The translations under genes and the position numbers were made by a program. From assembly GCF_010686705.1 (NCBI RefSeq), contig NZ_JAAGWY010000001.1, positions 1,116,001-1,180,000 of the forward strand: a DNA stretch of 64,000 nt. Direction: 5' to 3'. Of this stretch, positions 62,775-64,000 are shown in pieces. The notes beneath the pieces are model-generated. The model searched no databases, was not told the DNA's origin, and worked only from the letters and a program-made list of their open reading frames with translations. The stretch is from Leifsonia tongyongensis. Its GTDB lineage: Bacteria > Actinomycetota > Actinomycetes > Actinomycetales > Microbacteriaceae. Position 1 is the stretch's first letter. Each line of letters begins with the position of its first letter.

Positions 62775-64000
62775 ATGCTGATCGAGTCCGCTGAGGTACT
62801 CGTCTCGAGTCCCGGTCGCAATTTCGTGACCCTTCGCATCACCACCGACGACGGTGTGACCGGTCTCGGTGACGCGACACTGAACGGCCGTGAGCTCTCG
62901 GTCGCGGCCTATCTCTCCGAGCACGTCGTCCCGCTGCTGATCGGGCGGGACCCTGCGAACATCGAAGACACCTGGCAATACCTCTATCGGGGCGCCTATT
63001 GGCGCCGCGGCCCGGTGACGATGGCGGCGATCGCCGGAGTGGACACCGCTCTCTGGGACATCGCGGCCAAAGTCGCGAAGCTGCCGCTCTACCGGCTGCT
63101 GGGTGGCCGCTCCCGCACCGGTCTCCTGACGTACGGGCACGCATCCGGCGTCGACCTGCCGGAACTATTCGACTCCATCCGCGAACATCTCGATGAGGGA
63201 TACCGCGCCATCCGTGTTCAGACCGGCATTCCGGGTCTCCCGTCCGTCTATGGCGTAGCGCACAGCCGCAACGCAGCCGAGGGCGCGGGCAGTGGTTCGG
63301 ATGCGCGCTACGACTACGAGCCGGCGCGGCGCAGCGCGCTCCCGGTGGAGGAGACCTGGGACACCCGGGCATACCTTCGGCACATCCCCGGGGTCTTCGA
63401 GGCCGTCCGCAACGAGTTCGGCCCGGAGCTGATCCTGCTGCATGACGCTCACCACCGGCTGACGCCGATCCAGGCGGCGAAGCTCGGCAAGTCGCTGGAA
63501 CCGTACGACCTGTTCTGGCTCGAAGACGTGACCCCGGCCGAGAACCAGGCGGCGCTGCGGCGGGTGCGCGAGCACACCACGACCCCGCTGGCGATCGGCG
63601 AGGTGTTCAACACGATCTGGGACTACCGGGAGCTCTTCGAGGAGCAGCTCATCGACTACGTGCGCAGTCCTGTGACCCACGCCGGCGGAATCACGGGCTT
63701 GCGCCGGATCTTCGACTTCGCTTCGGTCTACCAGATCAAATCGGGCGCCCATGGGCCCACCGATGTGTCGCCGGTCGGGCTCTCGGCGGCGATCCATCTG
63801 GGAATCGCGATCCCGAACTTCGGCATCCAGGAGTACATGCAGCACTCGCCGACGACCCACGAGGTCTTCCGCACGACGTACACCTTCGAGAACGGTTCGC
63901 TTGCGCCATCCGACGCGCCCGGGCTGGGTGTCGACTACGACGACGATGTCGCTGCGGCGCATCCGTACGAACGTGCCTACCTGCCCGTCAACCGGCTTCT
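62775..64000 (+). CDS. manD: Mannonate dehydratase (enolase superfamily, ManD/RspA type), 3' end outside window
   Basis: Dehydrates D-mannonate (some members also D-altronate) to 2-keto-3-deoxygluconate. 408 residues are visible, ending LPVNRL, a few residues short of a normal ManD end. It has [23 protein letters not shown] (capping domain, read in parts), [35 protein letters not shown] and the long catalytic-loop segment with [28 protein letters not shown] and AIGEVFN carry the metal ligands. [10 protein letters not shown] completes the barrel. ATG 62775 follows AGGAAAG. Divergent from the esterase/AGE operon, and functionally linked to the UxaA-like gene at the other window end. Confidence 0.93.
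   Translation, partial: MLIESAEVLVSSPGRNFVTLRITTDDGVTGLGDATLNGRELSVAAYLSEHVVPLLIGRDPANIEDTWQYLYRGAYWRRGPVTMAAIAGVDTALWDIAAKVAKLPLYRLLGGRSRTGLLTYGHASGVDLPELFDSIREHLDEGYRAIRVQTGIPGLPSVYGVAHSRNAAEGAGSGSDARYDYEPARRSALPVEETWDTRAYLRHIPGVFEAVRNEFGPELILLHDAHHRLTPIQAAKLGKSLEPYDLFWLEDVTPAENQAALRRVREHTTTPLAIGEVFNTIWDYRELFEEQLIDYVRSPVTHAGGITGLRRIFDFASVYQIKSGAHGPTDVSPVGLSAAIHLGIAIPNFGIQEYMQHSPTTHEVFRTTYTFENGSLAPSDAPGLGVDYDDDVAAAHPYERAYLPVNRL

Overview
The window reads as chromosomal DNA of a high-GC actinobacterium, most likely a soil or plant-associated Microbacteriaceae. Signs are the strong G/C third-position bias, many GTG and TTG starts, ATGA/GTGA-coupled operons, a DUF5709-like acidic protein, a CWB2-repeat cell-wall protein, sugar ABC importers without a linked ATPase, and a dispersed two-hairpin intergenic repeat. 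No rRNA, tRNA, CRISPR array or intact insertion sequence was seen.

Layout. 1-12.3 kb: a partial UxaA-type altronate/galactarate dehydratase (minus strand) diverges from a sugar operon (two ABC permeases, a lipoprotein binding protein, a GH36 alpha-galactosidase, a GH95 fucosidase-like enzyme). A small coupled redox operon follows: a 53-residue peptide, a DsbA-like protein, a TetR regulator and an aldo/keto reductase, behind a promoter carrying two identical-spacing palindromes. 12.4-20.5 kb: a visibly lower-GC accessory island with a truncated recombinase-like gene, a DUF4238 protein, a frameshifted AbiTii gene, a membrane protein, a PD-(D/E)xK nuclease-like protein, and a TIR (DUF1863/ThsB-like) + HIT hydrolase + small membrane protein group that looks like an unusual Thoeris-like defence module. 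20.8-28.1 kb: a second alpha-galactoside locus (GH36, binding protein, two permeases, LacI regulator) with paired LacI-type operators, flanked by two copies of the dispersed repeat. 28.2-30.4 kb: a secreted beta-propeller/CWB2 wall protein.

30.4-41.2 kb: a GntR regulator and an alpha/beta hydrolase diverge from a tightly packed ten-gene operon: APC permease, isochorismatase-like amidase, two SDRs, a PuuE-like cyclic amide/imide hydrolase, a GNAT, methylaspartate ammonia-lyase, a class III CoA-transferase, a MaoC hydratase and a CitE-like lyase. The last four give a coherent route methylaspartate -> mesaconate -> mesaconyl-CoA -> methylmalyl-CoA -> glyoxylate + propionyl-CoA. The front half suggests that the true substrate is a ring amide or imide; this is inference.

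41.3-51.2 kb: an alpha/beta hydrolase/TetR pair with twin operators, a second TetR, then a beta-glycoside operon (GH3, SGNH esterase, a frameshifted GH3, MFS transporter, Gfo/Idh/MocA dehydrogenase). 51.2-59.3 kb: TetR plus hydrolase sharing an operator, an aldo/keto reductase, divergent LysR/MFS, a CMD-family protein, a short LysR-like protein, an S4 RNA-binding protein, a DUF5709-like protein and a DHA2 MFS pump. 59.4-64 kb: two HSL-type esterases around an AGE-family epimerase, divergent from a ManD-type mannonate dehydratase that runs to the window edge.

Overall the window is built for scavenging plant polysaccharide-derived sugars, acyl-sugars, sugar acids and a C5 dicarboxylate, with one accessory defence-type island inserted.
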